Part shown: positions 33,169 through 43,999 of the stretch, piece after piece
How the letters are laid out: the number at the start of each line of letters is the position of its first letter
Numbering within the stretch: position 1 is the stretch's first letter
Assembly (NCBI RefSeq): GCF_000179775.1
Contig: NZ_AEEB01000003.1
Coordinates: 907,719 to 971,718 of the forward strand
Direction: 5' to 3'
DNA: 64,000 nt
Origin: Ahrensia sp. R2A130
Lineage (GTDB): Bacteria > Pseudomonadota > Alphaproteobacteria > Rhizobiales > Rhizobiaceae
Program-made: the position numbers and the translations under genes
Notes under the pieces: model-generated
The model's input: only the letters and a program-made list of their open reading frames with translations
Database searches by the model: none
What the model was told of the DNA's origin: nothing

Positions 33169-34092
33169 ATGTCCACCGCGCCAAGCAGTGCTCCCCAATC
33201 CGGGCCACCAGCTCTCGCCATCGTGCTGGGTCTGACAGGCGTCATTATTTTTGCAGGCACGCTTCCAGCGACCCGCATCGGCGTGGAAGTGTTCGACCCC
33301 GGCTTTTTGACGTTCGCGCGCGCCGCCGCTGCTGGCATACTCGCCACTGCTACCTTGCTTGTGATGAAGCGCAAATTTCCGTTCCACCATTGGACCGCGC
33401 TCACATTTGCAGGCGTTACTTTGGTCTTCGGTTTTCCCGGCTTCATGGCGCTGGCCATGGTCACCGTGCCATCTGCACACGGCGGTGTAGTTCTGGGAAT
33501 TCTGCCGCTCACGACAGCAATCTTCGCAGCCTTGTGGGCAGGCGAACGACCATCCGCCCTGTTCTGGATTTGCGGAATCGCAGGCGCTGTGCTGGTCATC
33601 ATCTACACATTGCGAGCCGGTGGCGGGAAAACCGGCACCGAAGTCGGTGATCTGTGGTTGTTGCTCGCTGCGGTTACCGCATCTGCTGGCTACGTTGTAT
33701 CGGGCAAACTATCAGCTCATCTGCCCGGCTGGGAAGTGATCTGCTGGGCGTTGGTTCTAATGCTGCCGGCCTCTCTATTTGCAACATGGTGGCTCGCGGA
33801 CCCTGCATCATTCGTCGCCGCCGAAACGAGCCACTGGCTATCCTTTGGCTACGTCAGCCTGTTCTCGATGTTTCTCGGTTTCTTTGCCTGGAACACCGGC
33901 CTCCGCATGGGCGGCCTGTCGCGCATCGGCCAACTGCAATTGCTGCAAACATTCTTCACTCTAGCTATTGCTGCGGCTTTACTGGGCGAAGCGGTAACGT
34001 TTGAAACAGTGCTGTTTGCGGTCGCGGTGTTGGCAATGGTGCTGCTTGGTCGTCGCGCCCGTATTGGACAAAAAAGCGTGGGTCAAAAATAA
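33169..34092 (+). CDS. EamA/DMT family transporter
   Basis: A 307-residue inner-membrane permease with ten hydrophobic segments in two EamA halves (about 15-145 and 160-295). Family hints are the second-helix TLPATRIGVE, SAHGGVVLGILPLTTAIFA at the end of repeat 1, and FFAWNTGLRMGG...GQLQLLQTFFTL in repeat 2. The substrate cannot be told; drug/metabolite export is usual. It is monocistronic, and its stop is 3 bases from the convergent aldo/keto reductase stop. Confidence 0.85.
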   Translation: MSTAPSSAPQSGPPALAIVLGLTGVIIFAGTLPATRIGVEVFDPGFLTFARAAAAGILATATLLVMKRKFPFHHWTALTFAGVTLVFGFPGFMALAMVTVPSAHGGVVLGILPLTTAIFAALWAGERPSALFWICGIAGAVLVIIYTLRAGGGKTGTEVGDLWLLLAAVTASAGYVVSGKLSAHLPGWEVICWALVLMLPASLFATWWLADPASFVAAETSHWLSFGYVSLFSMFLGFFAWNTGLRMGGLSRIGQLQLLQTFFTLAIAAALLGEAVTFETVLFAVAVLAMVLLGRRARIGQKSVGQK

Positions 34093-34095
34093 CCT

Positions 34096-35076
34096 TTACT
34101 GATGTCCCATCACGGCACGCGGTTTGTAAGGCGTCTCCAGCCGTTTGATCTGCGCTGCAGTCAGCTTCACATCACAAGCCGCTATCGCCTCTTCCAGCTG
34201 GTGCAGTTTCGTTGCACCGACGATAGGTGCGGTGACGTTTGGATGTTGCAACACCCACGCATAGGCGACCTGAGCCGGTGAAGTTCCGATCTGCTCCGCC
34301 ACCGCCTGCACCCGTTCTAAAATCGCGTAATCCTGCTTGGCGCCGAACAGATGCCCCGCCTTATCGATTTTGGCGCGGTTGGTTCCCTCGCCTTCTTTCG
34401 GTTTGTTACCAGCAAGAAAGCCCCGCGCAATCGGGCTCCATGGCACCACCGCCACACCTTCCGCCTCGCAATAAGGCAACATCTCACGCTCTTCTTCGCG
34501 GTAAGCCAGATTGAGGAGATTCTGCATTGCAACGAACGGCGTGTAACCGGCTGCCTTTTGCATCTCACGCAGCTTCGCAAATTGCCACGCATACATCGAC
34601 GATGCGGCGGGGTAGATGACCTTGCCCGCTCGAACCACATGATCGAGTGCTTCCAGCATTTCCTCATCCGGCGTGTCGGGGTCGAGACGGTGCACGTAGA
34701 GCAGATCGACATGATCCATCTGCAACCGCTTCAGTGATGCATCAACGCCTTCGATAATGCGCTTGCGCGAAAGCCCGCGCTTGTTCGGTCCCTCGCCCAT
34801 GGTCAGACCAACCTTGGTCGCCACCACGATTTCGTCGCGCCGCGCGAATTTCTTGAGCATCCGTCCGGTGATCTCTTCGCTATCGCCGTAATTGTAGTGA
34901 TCCGCCGTATCGAAGAAATTGATACCGCTCTCCACAGCCAGCTTGAAGAATGGCTCGCCATCGGCTTCGGGAATTACCCAAGGATGCGTCGGCCCACCGG
35001 GCGTGCCGAACGACATGCAGCCCAAGCAAAGTTTCGAAACCTGTGTGCCAGTGCGGCCTAGCTGTACGTATTCCAT
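34096..35076 (-). CDS. Aldo/keto reductase
   Basis: A 326-residue NADPH-dependent TIM-barrel oxidoreductase. Catalytic residues are visible: D56 and Y61 in FFDTADHYNYG, K88 in VVATKVG and H in LLYVHRLDPDTP. The C-terminal cofactor motif PIVGATKLHQLEEA is typical of the AKR11/13-like group. ATG 35076 has AGGGAG 6 bases upstream; two upstream in-frame ATGs are too close to that site. It lies 10 bases after the winged-helix gene, so both are likely co-transcribed. Confidence 0.9.
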   Translation of the reverse strand: MEYVQLGRTGTQVSKLCLGCMSFGTPGGPTHPWVIPEADGEPFFKLAVESGINFFDTADHYNYGDSEEITGRMLKKFARRDEIVVATKVGLTMGEGPNKRGLSRKRIIEGVDASLKRLQMDHVDLLYVHRLDPDTPDEEMLEALDHVVRAGKVIYPAASSMYAWQFAKLREMQKAAGYTPFVAMQNLLNLAYREEEREMLPYCEAEGVAVVPWSPIARGFLAGNKPKEGEGTNRAKIDKAGHLFGAKQDYAILERVQAVAEQIGTSPAQVAYAWVLQHPNVTAPIVGATKLHQLEEAIAACDVKLTAAQIKRLETPYKPRAVMGHQ

Positions 35077-35086
35077 CGTCATCTCC

Positions 35087-35614
35087 CTAAAGGCTGGCCG
35101 CACCGCGAGCAGCTTGATCGTACTGACCGGAAATCGCCCGAAGCAGCCCCGCCACGCGGCTCACTTCGTCCTCGTTCAAACCCATTTCCACTATGCTGGA
35201 AACCAGCAAAGTCTCACGGACGTTCTTGTATTTTTCGCATGCCTCGCGCCCTTTTTCGGTCGCAGCAACAGTCTTCTCCTTACCGCGCTTGCCGCTTTCC
35301 ACCAGCCCCAGCTTTACCAGTTTCTTCACCGCATAGCTGACCAGATGCGTGTCTTCGATGTTCAACACCGTGCACAAATCGCCCAGCGTTTTCGCCCGCT
35401 CGCGGTGGTGGGCGGAATGCAAGACGAGCACCTCAAGTGAGGTCAGTCCTGTCAGCCCGGCAGCGTCCATGCAGCGGGTCGTCCAGCGGGCGAATGCGCT
35501 CTGCGCCACGATAAGCGCGAACTCCATTTCAGACAGCGCAGGCATCGCACCATCGGCCAGATGCGATGACGAAACGATGGGGCCGAGCTGCCCATTATTG
35601 TTCTGCTTTGCCAT
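35087..35614 (-). CDS. Winged-helix (MarR-like) transcriptional regulator
   Basis: A 175-residue DNA-binding protein. A helix (AFARWTTRCMDAAGL) leads to the winged-helix core SLEVLVLHSAHHRERAKTLGDL and VSYAVKKLVKLGLVESGKRGKEKT with a basic wing. ATG 35614 was chosen since AGGAG lies 5 bases ahead. It is divergent from the fused oxoprolinase gene with 113 bases between starts and upstream of an aldo/keto reductase. It is a good candidate for regulating both through the repeats at 35666-35694. Confidence 0.85.
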   Translation of the reverse strand: MAKQNNNGQLGPIVSSSHLADGAMPALSEMEFALIVAQSAFARWTTRCMDAAGLTGLTSLEVLVLHSAHHRERAKTLGDLCTVLNIEDTHLVSYAVKKLVKLGLVESGKRGKEKTVAATEKGREACEKYKNVRETLLVSSIVEMGLNEDEVSRVAGLLRAISGQYDQAARGAASL

Positions 35615-35665
35615 CTCGTCTCCTGTAGTCACTCACATCTATCATGGCTGATAAGAAGTTTTTCA

Positions 35666-35694
35666 TTGACAATTTATCGACAAATTGCCGACAA
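35666..35694. promoter_or_regulatory. Candidate operator: three GACAA repeats and a CAATTT/AAATTG palindrome
   Basis: In the divergent spacer GACAA occurs at 35668, 35679 and 35690, exactly 11 bases apart, one helical turn each. The same stretch holds the inverted repeat CAATTT-N6-AAATTG (35670-35687) and a TTGACA hexamer (35666-35671), possibly a -35 box for the plus-strand gene. Such arrangements suit a dimeric MarR-type repressor. Confidence 0.45.
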
Positions 35695-35727
35695 CTCACC
35701 CATATCGGGAGTATGGAGAATATCAAG

Positions 35728-38700
35728 ATGAGCGGCAAATGGGATTTCTGGATCGACCGTGGCGGCACATTCACAGACCTCGTTGGCCGTGCGCCTGACG
35801 GGTCGCTGCATCCATACAAGCTGCTGTCGGAAAACCCGGAAGCCTATCCCGATGCCGCCATCGAAGGCATCCGCAATCTGCTTGGCGTGCCACGTGGCGA
35901 AAAGCTGCCCGCCGCCCGCATCGGCGCGGTGAAAATGGGGACCACGGTCGCCACCAACGCGCTGCTGGAACGCAAGGGCGACCGCGTGGCGCTGTTCATC
36001 ACCCGCGGCTTCGGTGACGCACTTCGCATCGGCTATCAGGCCCGCCCCGATATTTTCGCCCGTCAGATCATCAAACCAGCAGAGCTGTTCGAGCAGGTTG
36101 TAGAAGTCGATGAGCGCGTGCTGGCAGACGGCAACGTAGAAGCTGCACCCGACCTCGACGCCATCCGCGCTGAGTTCGAAGCCGTGCGCGCGTCCGGTGT
36201 CGATGCCATCGCCATCGCCTTCATGCACGCATGGAAATACCCAGAACATGAGCAGGCTGTCGCTGAACTCGCCCGCTCCGTGGGCTTCGCTCAGGTTTCT
36301 GTCAGCCATGAAGTTTCCGCTTTGGCCAAACTCGTCGGTCGTGGTGACACCACAGTCGTGGACGCATACCTGTCACCTATCCTGCGCCGCTACGTCAATC
36401 AGGTTCGCCGCGAATTGGGCGGCGACGCGACAGACCAACCGCGCCTCATGTTCATGCAATCCTCTGGCGGCCTCACCGATGCCGACCTGTTTGCGGGTAA
36501 GGACGCAATCCTTTCCGGCCCCGCCGGTGGCGTCGTGGGTGCGGTGGAAACATCTGCTCTTTCCGGCTTCGATAAGGTCATCGGCTTCGATATGGGTGGC
36601 ACGTCCACGGACGTTTCCCATTGCGACGGCGAATACGAACGGGCGTTTGAAACCGAAGTTGCTGGCGTTCGCATGCGCGCGCCCATGATGCGAATCCATA
36701 CCGTCGCTGCCGGTGGTGGCTCCATCCTCTTCTACGAAAGCGGTCGTTTCCGCGTCGGCCCGGAATCCGCTGGCGCCAACCCCGGCCCTGCAGGCTATCG
36801 CCGTGGCGGACCGCTAACGGTGACCGACGCCAACATCATGGTGGGCAAACTGAAGGCGGAAAACTTCCCCGCGATTTTCGGCCCCGATCAGGACCAGCCA
36901 CTCGATGTCGAAACCGTGCGTGAAAAATTCACCGCACTTGCTGCAGAAATCGGCGATGGCCGCACACCTGAACAGGTTGCCGATGGCTTCCTTCGCATTG
37001 CGGTCGACAATATGGCCAACGCCATCAAGACCATTTCCGTCCAGCGCGGCTACGACGTGACGGGCTACGCCCTCACCTGCTTCGGCGGCGCAGGCGGCCA
37101 ACACGCCTGTGCTGTGGCCGACAATCTGGGCATGACGAAAGTTGTCATCCACCCGTTTTCCGGCATTCTGTCCGCTTACGGTATGGGTTTGGCAGACATT
37201 CGCGCCAGCCGCTCGCAAGCCATCATTCAACCGCTAGACGCTGATGGTTTGGCCCAGATCGAAATATGGCGTGCCAAACTGGACAAAGCCGTGCGTGAAG
37301 AAGTTCTCGGCCAAGGCGTGCCTGCCGACGAGACCAAAACCCACGCCCGCATTCACTTACGATACGATGGCACCGACACCCCGATTGCCGTGCCGCTGGC
37401 CGATGAAGCCGCCATGCGCGCTTCATTCGAAGAGGCCCACCGCGCACAGTTCGGCTTTGCCTTCGACAAGCCGTTGATCGTGGAAGCGATCGAATTGGAA
37501 GCTGTCGGCGGTGGTGCATCCGCAAGTGAAGCGGAACATTCGCTCGATGCACGCAGTATTACAGCGTCCGCATCGACACACATGTTCTCTACAAACGCTG
37601 CCCACGACGCTGACGTGTTCCGTCGCGCAAACCTCGCACCAGGAAACACATTCACCGGCCCCGCGCTCATCATCGAAGACCACCAGACAATTGTTGTGGA
37701 GGCCGGATGGTCTGCCGAGATCAACGCCCTCGATCACATCATCCTCACCCGCACCGAGAAGATGGCCCGCGAGGCTGTGATCGGCACGGACGGCGCTGCC
37801 GACCCCGTGTTGCTCGAAGTGTTCAACAACCTGTTCATGTCGATTGCCGAACAGATGGGGGTGACGCTCCAGAACACCGGCTACTCGGTGAACATCAAGG
37901 AGCGCCTCGATTATTCCTGCGCCGTCTTCGATGCAGACGGTCAGCTTGTCGCCAACGCGCCCCACATGCCGGTGCATTTGGGCTCCATGGACCGCTCTGT
38001 GGAAACCATCATCGAATTGAACAAAGGCACGATGAAACCCGGCGATGTCTATGTGCTGAACGCCCCTTACAATGGTGGCACTCACTTGCCGGACATCACT
38101 GTCGTCACGCCCGTCTTCGGTGGTGAACTTTCCGCCGACGCTAAAGAAGACGAAATCCTGTTCTACGTCGCCTCGCGCGGCCACCACGCCGATGTCGGTG
38201 GCCTCGCCCCCGGTTCCGCCACACCACTCGCCACCCATGTGGAAGAAGAAGGTGTGTTGATCGACAACTTCAAACTCGTCGATGAAGGCCGTTTCCGCGA
38301 AGACGAAATGGCGGCCGTACTGACCGGCCACAAATACCCTTGCCGCAATGTTAGCCAGAACATGGCCGACTTGCGCGCCCAAGTGGCCGCCAACGAAAAA
38401 GGCGTTGCCGAACTTCGCAAGATGGTCACCCATTTCGGGCAGGACGTCGTCGATGCCTATATGACCCACGTTCAGAACAACGCCGAAGAAAGCGTGCGCC
38501 GCGTCATCGACCAATTGTCTGATTGCGAGGCGGTGTATCCCACGGATACCGGCCAGAAAATCGTCGCCAAGATTACCGTTGATAAAGCCGCCCGCAAGGC
38601 GACGGTGGACTTCACCGGCACGTCGGACATGCAGAAGAACAATTTCAACGCACCCCTGCCCGTCACCCGTGCAGCCGTGCTCTACGTGTTCCGCATGATG

Positions 38701-39366
38701 GTGGACGGCAACATCCCCATGAACGCAGGGTGCCTGAAACCCATCGACATCATAGTGCCAGATGGCTGCATGTTGCGCCCCGTCTATCCCGCAGCCGTGA
38801 TCGCTGGCAACACGGAAACCAGCCAGCACGTCACCAACTGCTTATTCGAAGCGCTTGGCGCATTTGCCAACGCCCCCGGCACCATGAACAACCTGACCTA
38901 CGGCAATGAACGCCACCAGAATTACGAAACCGTCTGTGGCGGTTCCCCCGCAGGTATCGACCGCAAAGGCAACGCCTTCCCCGGTGCCGACGCCGTGCAT
39001 GTGCACATGACCAACACGCGCATGACGGACCCCGAAATTCTGGAAATGCGCTACCCAGTTGTGCTGGAGGAATTCTCCATCCGTCGCGGCTCCGGCGGCG
39101 CAGGGGAATTCCGCGGCGGTGATGCAACGACGCGACGCATGCGGTTCCTCGAAGACATGACCTGCGCCATCATCGGCTCCAGCCGCCTTAACGCCCCGCG
39201 TGGCATTGCGGGCGGTGGCAATGGCGAATGCGGCAAGACCGAAATTCGCCGCTTGGATGGTACGATTCAACTTTTAGCACCAGCCGAACAAACCGAAGTC
39301 GTCGCCGGCGAAGCCGTCATCCTCAACACACCCGCAGCCGGTGGCTACGGGAAAGCATCAGCCTAG
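35728..39366 (+). CDS. Fused hydantoinase/5-oxoprolinase (HyuA-HyuB)
   Basis: A 1212-residue ATP-dependent amidohydrolase. The N-terminal half (about 1-670) is HyuA-like with the actin-fold phosphate loop [27 protein letters not shown] and [12 protein letters not shown]. The C-terminal half (from about 690) is HyuB-like: [20 protein letters not shown]-type metal sites and [10 protein letters not shown]. The size matches 5-oxoprolinase (ATP-hydrolysing), which opens 5-oxoproline to glutamate, but hydantoins remain possible. ATG 35728 has GGAG 9 bases upstream; in-frame codons further up overlap the operator. It overlaps the convergent flavoprotein gene by 9 bases. Confidence 0.9.
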   Translation: MSGKWDFWIDRGGTFTDLVGRAPDGSLHPYKLLSENPEAYPDAAIEGIRNLLGVPRGEKLPAARIGAVKMGTTVATNALLERKGDRVALFITRGFGDALRIGYQARPDIFARQIIKPAELFEQVVEVDERVLADGNVEAAPDLDAIRAEFEAVRASGVDAIAIAFMHAWKYPEHEQAVAELARSVGFAQVSVSHEVSALAKLVGRGDTTVVDAYLSPILRRYVNQVRRELGGDATDQPRLMFMQSSGGLTDADLFAGKDAILSGPAGGVVGAVETSALSGFDKVIGFDMGGTSTDVSHCDGEYERAFETEVAGVRMRAPMMRIHTVAAGGGSILFYESGRFRVGPESAGANPGPAGYRRGGPLTVTDANIMVGKLKAENFPAIFGPDQDQPLDVETVREKFTALAAEIGDGRTPEQVADGFLRIAVDNMANAIKTISVQRGYDVTGYALTCFGGAGGQHACAVADNLGMTKVVIHPFSGILSAYGMGLADIRASRSQAIIQPLDADGLAQIEIWRAKLDKAVREEVLGQGVPADETKTHARIHLRYDGTDTPIAVPLADEAAMRASFEEAHRAQFGFAFDKPLIVEAIELEAVGGGASASEAEHSLDARSITASASTHMFSTNAAHDADVFRRANLAPGNTFTGPALIIEDHQTIVVEAGWSAEINALDHIILTRTEKMAREAVIGTDGAADPVLLEVFNNLFMSIAEQMGVTLQNTGYSVNIKERLDYSCAVFDADGQLVANAPHMPVHLGSMDRSVETIIELNKGTMKPGDVYVLNAPYNGGTHLPDITVVTPVFGGELSADAKEDEILFYVASRGHHADVGGLAPGSATPLATHVEEEGVLIDNFKLVDEGRFREDEMAAVLTGHKYPCRNVSQNMADLRAQVAANEKGVAELRKMVTHFGQDVVDAYMTHVQNNAEESVRRVIDQLSDCEAVYPTDTGQKIVAKITVDKAARKATVDFTGTSDMQKNNFNAPLPVTRAAVLYVFRMMVDGNIPMNAGCLKPIDIIVPDGCMLRPVYPAAVIAGNTETSQHVTNCLFEALGAFANAPGTMNNLTYGNERHQNYETVCGGSPAGIDRKGNAFPGADAVHVHMTNTRMTDPEILEMRYPVVLEEFSIRRGSGGAGEFRGGDATTRRMRFLEDMTCAIIGSSRLNAPRGIAGGGNGECGKTEIRRLDGTIQLLAPAEQTEVVAGEAVILNTPAAGGYGKASA

Positions 39367-40332
39367 CGCGGCAATGGCGGCACGGCCCATCTCCGTGCCG
39401 CTACCGAATGCCGCTTCGATGCGCCCACCCAACGCCCAATCGCCGCCGATAAAGCAGCGACCGTCGGCGGATTGAAGGTAAGACTGCCCCAGTGGCGTGA
39501 CTGTTTGCGAATAGCGCCAGCGGTGGGCGCGGGCAGACCGCACCTCTGGAAAATCGATGCTCACAGCATCCGCGAACATTGCCAGCATGTCCGGCGCAAT
39601 GTCTTCCTTGGTCCGCTCAAGGTGTTCGCGGCTCCAATCGCCACGCGCATGGACAACCCAACAATCAAGGCCATTTCGACCCGGCTTCGACGTGTTGCGC
39701 GCGACCCAGCCGAGTTCGTCGCTGACGTTGCGCCAAGCATCAAAAGTAACGCCCAGCGGTTGTTCAAATGTCACCATCAGCGACCAACATGGATCAACTT
39801 CGACCACCGACATTGCATCGACCAACGCTTGATCCGTACCAAACAGCACCCGTGCTTGGGGTACGGGAATGGTGCAAATCACACGATCAAAACTCTCTGT
39901 AGAACCATCTTCGAGAGTTATGATCACACCATCAGCGCCAACCAGCAGGCCCGAAACCAAAGTATTGAGACGAAGGTCAACACGCTCGCGCAGTGGTTCC
40001 AGCAACCGGTTCATACCGGACACGCCAACATAAAGCGGCTTATCGGTCGCAACCGTGTCGTCCTTTACGCGGGGCGTCCAAACGCCCGCAGAGTCACCCA
40101 AACCAACCAGAAATGCGAGAAACTCATCGCTTCGTACCCGCGCGTACTGTGCGCCATGGTCGAAAGCGACCTCGTCATCGATACGTCGCGTCGCCATACG
40201 GCCGCCGATGCCTTTGCTTTTCTCAAACATCACCGGCTTGTAGCCATCATCGGCCAATATCTTGGCGGCAGCAAAGCCAGCCATGCCGGCTCCAATAATG
40301 GCAACGCTTTTGGTTTTGAGGGGTTGGGTCAT
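39358..40332 (-). CDS. Renalase-like FAD-dependent oxidoreductase
   Basis: A 324-residue flavoprotein. The dinucleotide-binding motif [12 protein letters not shown] is at 12-23, followed by [16 protein letters not shown] and [12 protein letters not shown], the pattern of bacterial renalase-like amine oxidase relatives; the C-terminal FAD motif [16 protein letters not shown] completes the fold. Bacterial renalases oxidise isomeric dihydro-NAD(P) forms, but the substrate here is not known. It ends inside the last codons of the oxoprolinase gene, with no operon partner. Confidence 0.8.
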   Translation of the reverse strand: MTQPLKTKSVAIIGAGMAGFAAAKILADDGYKPVMFEKSKGIGGRMATRRIDDEVAFDHGAQYARVRSDEFLAFLVGLGDSAGVWTPRVKDDTVATDKPLYVGVSGMNRLLEPLRERVDLRLNTLVSGLLVGADGVIITLEDGSTESFDRVICTIPVPQARVLFGTDQALVDAMSVVEVDPCWSLMVTFEQPLGVTFDAWRNVSDELGWVARNTSKPGRNGLDCWVVHARGDWSREHLERTKEDIAPDMLAMFADAVSIDFPEVRSARAHRWRYSQTVTPLGQSYLQSADGRCFIGGDWALGGRIEAAFGSGTEMGRAAIAALG

Positions 40333-40422
40333 GTGACGGCACCGAGCTAAACTTTAAGCCACCTAGACCGCCACGCACCAAATCTGCAATCGTGACCGAT
40401 CATCACGGAGACCGAAATCAAC

Positions 40423-41415
40423 ATGGCTCTTGTCCGCCACCTTCTTGCCAGCGCCATTGCAGTCAGCATCGGTTCCACCGCTTTGGCCGGTCCTGTCGAG
40501 CGAGAATTGCTCAGCCGGAAGGGTGAGGTTGCGACGCCCGACCCGCGACCTGTATCAGGTCAGAAAACTGTTCCAGACGATGTGCTGCCGGACGATATTC
40601 CAGGCGGACGCGTGGAAGATGATGATCTGGCTGATACCGCTCCGCAAGCAGATGTAACGCTACCGGCACCGCGCAATTCGCCTGCATCACCGCAGGTCAT
40701 TGAGCCCGCGCAAAAACCGACTCAAGAAAACAGAAAACCACAGCAAACCATTGAAGAAAATCAACAAACCGCAGAGCCGACACGCCGCAAACCCGTTGAA
40801 TTAAAATCTGAAAAAAAGCCCGACCCCGCATCGAAACCTCGCCCGCAAAGGGTGGTCAGTGCTCAGTGCATTCCTGAACTCGCTGCCAAGAGTGACGCGC
40901 AAACATCGCCATCGCCAAAGGGCAAATATCCTGAGTGCCGTATTCAGCAGCCGATTTCCGTCACAACATTTTCAGGCCCAATGCCGGTCTCGCTGTCATC
41001 GCAAGCAACGGTTGATTGCGTGTTCGCAACAGCACTTTCCAACTACATAACTTACCGCGCGCAGCCGCTCGCACAAATTCATCTCGAAACTCAACTGACG
41101 AAAATCACAGCAGGAACAGGCTTCCAGTGCCGCCGTCGCAACAACGCGTTGACAGGCAAATTGTCTGAACACGCTTTCGGCTATGGTCTGGATATTCTCT
41201 CATTCAGCTTCGCTGATGGCACGGTTATCGACGTTCGGGATTCAAGCGGCATGAAGGAGCGGGAAGCTGCCTATTTCAACGCCGTCCGCGAAGGCGCTTG
41301 CGATTACTTCACCACCGTTCTTGGCCCCGGCTCGAACGCTGCACACGCCACGCATCTGCACCTCGATTTGGGCCGCACAATCGGTAATCCCAACCCTTAT
41401 CGCATCTGTGAATAG
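40423..41415 (+). CDS. Extensin-like secreted protein
   Basis: A 330-residue exported protein. The signal peptide ends at STALA (22), followed by a low-complexity Pro/Glu/Lys/Gln-rich linker (about 40-150) and an extensin-like C-terminal domain (150-330). That domain contains conserved Cys residues, GKLSEHAFGYGLDIL, REGACDYFTTVLGPG and the HLHLDL motif, which recalls LAS/VanY-type metal sites (H, D, HxH). Members are common in Rhizobiales; peptidoglycan binding or hydrolysis is suspected but unproven. It is a separate transcription unit, convergent with nothing and 58 bases ahead of a permease gene. Confidence 0.8.
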   Translation: MALVRHLLASAIAVSIGSTALAGPVERELLSRKGEVATPDPRPVSGQKTVPDDVLPDDIPGGRVEDDDLADTAPQADVTLPAPRNSPASPQVIEPAQKPTQENRKPQQTIEENQQTAEPTRRKPVELKSEKKPDPASKPRPQRVVSAQCIPELAAKSDAQTSPSPKGKYPECRIQQPISVTTFSGPMPVSLSSQATVDCVFATALSNYITYRAQPLAQIHLETQLTKITAGTGFQCRRRNNALTGKLSEHAFGYGLDILSFSFADGTVIDVRDSSGMKEREAAYFNAVREGACDYFTTVLGPGSNAAHATHLHLDLGRTIGNPNPYRICE

Positions 41416-41473
41416 AATCTACGAAAACCATTATCGGGTGGTTGCGGAACGCTGAAGGTGCGACAGGCGGGCG

Positions 41474-42382
41474 ATGACATCACACCCCGCCCCATCCGCC
41501 CGCATCTGGGCCATGTTGTTTCTGCTGGCCTTCATCTGGGGCGGGTCGTTTCTATTCGCCCGTATCGCTGTTCTGGAAATCCCACCGCTGACGTTAGTCT
41601 TGCTGCGTGTCGCGCTGGCATCGCTCACTCTTAATGCGGTCCTTATTTTCTGGCGCACCGGCTTCACGCACAACCGCGAAGCGTGGAAGAATTTTGCCAT
41701 CATGGGGGTGCTGAACAATATCATCCCCTTTCTGCTCATCTTCATTGGCCAAAAGGAAATCGGCGCAGGACTGGCCGCAATCGTCAATGCGATGACACCC
41801 ATCTGGACTGTCCTGATCGCTCACCAGACCACCAGCGACGAGCGTATGTCGGCACCTAAGGTGGTAGGTATTATTTTGGGTTTTGCAGGAGTTGCAACGC
41901 TTATCGGCAGCGCCGCATTTGCAGGACTGGAAGCATCCGCTTGGGCGCAGCTTTCGGTGCTGGGGGCAACAATTTCCTACGGCTTTGCCAGCGTGTTCGG
42001 AAAGCGCTTTGCTGAAGTGCCACCAATGGAAACCGCACGCGGGCAGCTCACAGCATCCACAATACTCATCGCACCACTGGCATTGCTCTGGGACCAACCG
42101 TGGGCACTGCCGATGCCTTCGGCGCTGGCAATCTGGAGCGTGATTGCTTTGGCAGTGATATGCAGCGCCTTCGCCTACATCCTGTTTTTCGAAATTCTGT
42201 CAAAGGCAGGCGCGGTGAATGTCTCCCTCGTAACCTTTCTGGTGCCGCCCTCGGCAATAGTGTTGGGAATGATCTTTCTCGGTGAAACGCTAGAAACGCG
42301 ACACATTGTGGGGATGGCGCTCATTCTTAGCGGTTTGATCGCGATCGACGGCAGGTTATGGAAACGTATCGCGCCACGCTGA
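41474..42382 (+). CDS. EamA/DMT family transporter
   Basis: A 302-residue permease with ten membrane helices. Motifs are FIWGGSFLFARIA in helix 1, LLRVALASLTL, the repeat-1 end GAGLAAIVNAMTPIWTVLIAH, and in repeat 2 LVTFLVPPSAIVLGMIFLGE, all typical of the EamA family. The substrate is unknown. The last 25 bases run into the region just upstream of the amidase start, so the two genes probably share a transcript. Confidence 0.87.
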   Translation: MTSHPAPSARIWAMLFLLAFIWGGSFLFARIAVLEIPPLTLVLLRVALASLTLNAVLIFWRTGFTHNREAWKNFAIMGVLNNIIPFLLIFIGQKEIGAGLAAIVNAMTPIWTVLIAHQTTSDERMSAPKVVGIILGFAGVATLIGSAAFAGLEASAWAQLSVLGATISYGFASVFGKRFAEVPPMETARGQLTASTILIAPLALLWDQPWALPMPSALAIWSVIALAVICSAFAYILFFEILSKAGAVNVSLVTFLVPPSAIVLGMIFLGETLETRHIVGMALILSGLIAIDGRLWKRIAPR

Positions 42383-42399
42383 TAACAGAAAACACGGCC

Positions 42400-43656
42400 A
42401 TGAACTCGCACCCTCTCGCACCATTGCGCGCGCAAGATATTGCCCGACAGATCGAACGTGGCGAGCTGTCAGCTACCGCAGCACTTCGGCTTGGTGATGA
42501 AGCAACGGCAGAGCGCGAAGCTGATCTCAACATCTACAGCCACCGCAACCCTGACACCGAACCGGACAAAGGCCCGTTGGCTGGTATCGCGGTTGGGGTG
42601 AAGGATATTTTCGACACGGCAGATGCACTAACCTGCTACGGTTCGCCGATCTACGAAGACCATGTTCCGGCAGCTGATGCTGCGCTCGTTTCCATGCTGC
42701 GGCGCGCTGGCGGCACCATTGCGGGCAAAACGGTAACGACGGAATTTGCATGGTTTACGCCCGGCGCGACCCGCAATCCGCACAACCATAATCACACGCC
42801 GGGCGGCTCATCCTCCGGTTCCGCTGCAGGCGTTGCGGCAGGCTTTTTTCCGGCTGCCATAGGCTCGCAAACCGGTGGTTCGGTTATTCGTCCTGCCAGC
42901 TTTTGCGGCGTGTCAGGCTATAAACCGAGCTTTCGTTTGTTCCCTACAGTGGGCATGAAGCACTTTTCCTGGTCGCTGGACACACCGGGGTTTTTTGCAG
43001 CCACCGCAGCCGATTGTGCCTTTGTGGCTTCAGCCATGTCAGGGCGCGATTTGTATGTTTCCGGGACCGATGAGACACCGCCGCGCTTCGGGCTTCTTGC
43101 GTCTACAATCGACGACCTAATGAGCGTCGATATGCGCGAGGCTGTCAACCACGCTGCCAAGCGCGCCAAAGCTTGGGGCGCGCCTGTTACCAATATCGAA
43201 GAGCCTACGGCAGTCGCAGCAGCTCACGCGGCCCATACCCCCATTCAAGAATTCGAGGCCCGACACGCGTTGGCCTTCGAGGCCATGAACCACCGCGATC
43301 TGTTGAGCGGGCCTTTGCGCGACTATCTCGATAACTGCGAAACGGTGACGCCGGACGCCTATGATGACGCAAGACGCATCGCCAACCGCGCACGTAAGGC
43401 GAGCCGCGATCTGTTTGATAAATGCGACGTGCTCATTGCTCCATCGTCAACGGGTGCCGCACCGGAAGGTTTGGGGTTTACCGGCGACAGCAGCTTCAAC
43501 CGCTTGTGGACGTTACTCGGCATGCCCTGCGTCAACGTTGCAGGTTTGGCCGATGGCACAGGGCTTCCACTTGGTATTCAGATCATCGCTCCGTTCGGGC
43601 AGGACGCCAAAGCTCTGCAGGCCGCCCATTGGCTGGAATCGCGGCTAGCCCGCTAA
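42400..43656 (+). CDS. Amidase signature family hydrolase
   Basis: A 418-residue serine amidase. The Ser-cisSer-Lys triad is visible as K68 (GVKDIFDT), S137 (PGGSSSGSAAG) and S161 (SQTGGSVIRPASFCG), with the same spacing as malonamidase E2. Those enzymes hydrolyse small amides; gatA-type function is unlikely because no gatC/gatB lie near and the C-terminus is short. ATG 42400 was chosen by the family N-terminus 'MN..PL..L.A..IA..I..GE'; frame upstream overlaps the permease gene. DUF2293 follows 4 bases later. Confidence 0.88.
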   Translation: MNSHPLAPLRAQDIARQIERGELSATAALRLGDEATAEREADLNIYSHRNPDTEPDKGPLAGIAVGVKDIFDTADALTCYGSPIYEDHVPAADAALVSMLRRAGGTIAGKTVTTEFAWFTPGATRNPHNHNHTPGGSSSGSAAGVAAGFFPAAIGSQTGGSVIRPASFCGVSGYKPSFRLFPTVGMKHFSWSLDTPGFFAATAADCAFVASAMSGRDLYVSGTDETPPRFGLLASTIDDLMSVDMREAVNHAAKRAKAWGAPVTNIEEPTAVAAAHAAHTPIQEFEARHALAFEAMNHRDLLSGPLRDYLDNCETVTPDAYDDARRIANRARKASRDLFDKCDVLIAPSSTGAAPEGLGFTGDSSFNRLWTLLGMPCVNVAGLADGTGLPLGIQIIAPFGQDAKALQAAHWLESRLAR

Positions 43657-43660
43657 GCTG

Positions 43661-43999
43661 ATGCGCGCCACGACACCGCGACAGAAGGCTATCAACAAAG
43701 CTCTGCGGGAGCTTATTCCGCTCGCGCCCTATGCTGATTTTGCGCCTATTGCCGAGGCCGCACGGTCCAAACATATGCGATCATTGGCACCGCGAGACGG
43801 TGCGTTTTTGGCCACCGTCGCGCATATACGGCACATGCACACCGACTACGACGAGCTTCGCGACGACGGCTACGATCACGAATCAGCACGATTTTTTGTG
43901 GCAGGTGAGATTGACGACAAGTTGCGGGAGTGGGGCAGCCCACGGGGTTTGGAGAACCCCGAAGATCTGCCGGAGCCATTCGATCCGGACGATGTCTAA
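43661..43999 (+). CDS. DUF2293 protein
   Basis: A 112-residue soluble protein. The DUF2293 core is visible as [16 protein letters not shown]...[22 protein letters not shown] then [17 protein letters not shown]. Function is unknown; in rhizobia the gene is often next to amidase or permease genes. It starts 4 bases after the amidase stop, so the order permease-amidase-DUF2293 looks like an operon. Its stop overlaps the convergent dehydrogenase stop by 4 bases. Confidence 0.8.
   Translation: MRATTPRQKAINKALRELIPLAPYADFAPIAEAARSKHMRSLAPRDGAFLATVAHIRHMHTDYDELRDDGYDHESARFFVAGEIDDKLREWGSPRGLENPEDLPEPFDPDDV

Noticed and set aside
37423..38829. A 468-codon minus-strand frame opposite the fused oxoprolinase
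   Set aside because: Histidine/valine-rich composition typical of an antisense frame; the plus frame carries the conserved enzyme.
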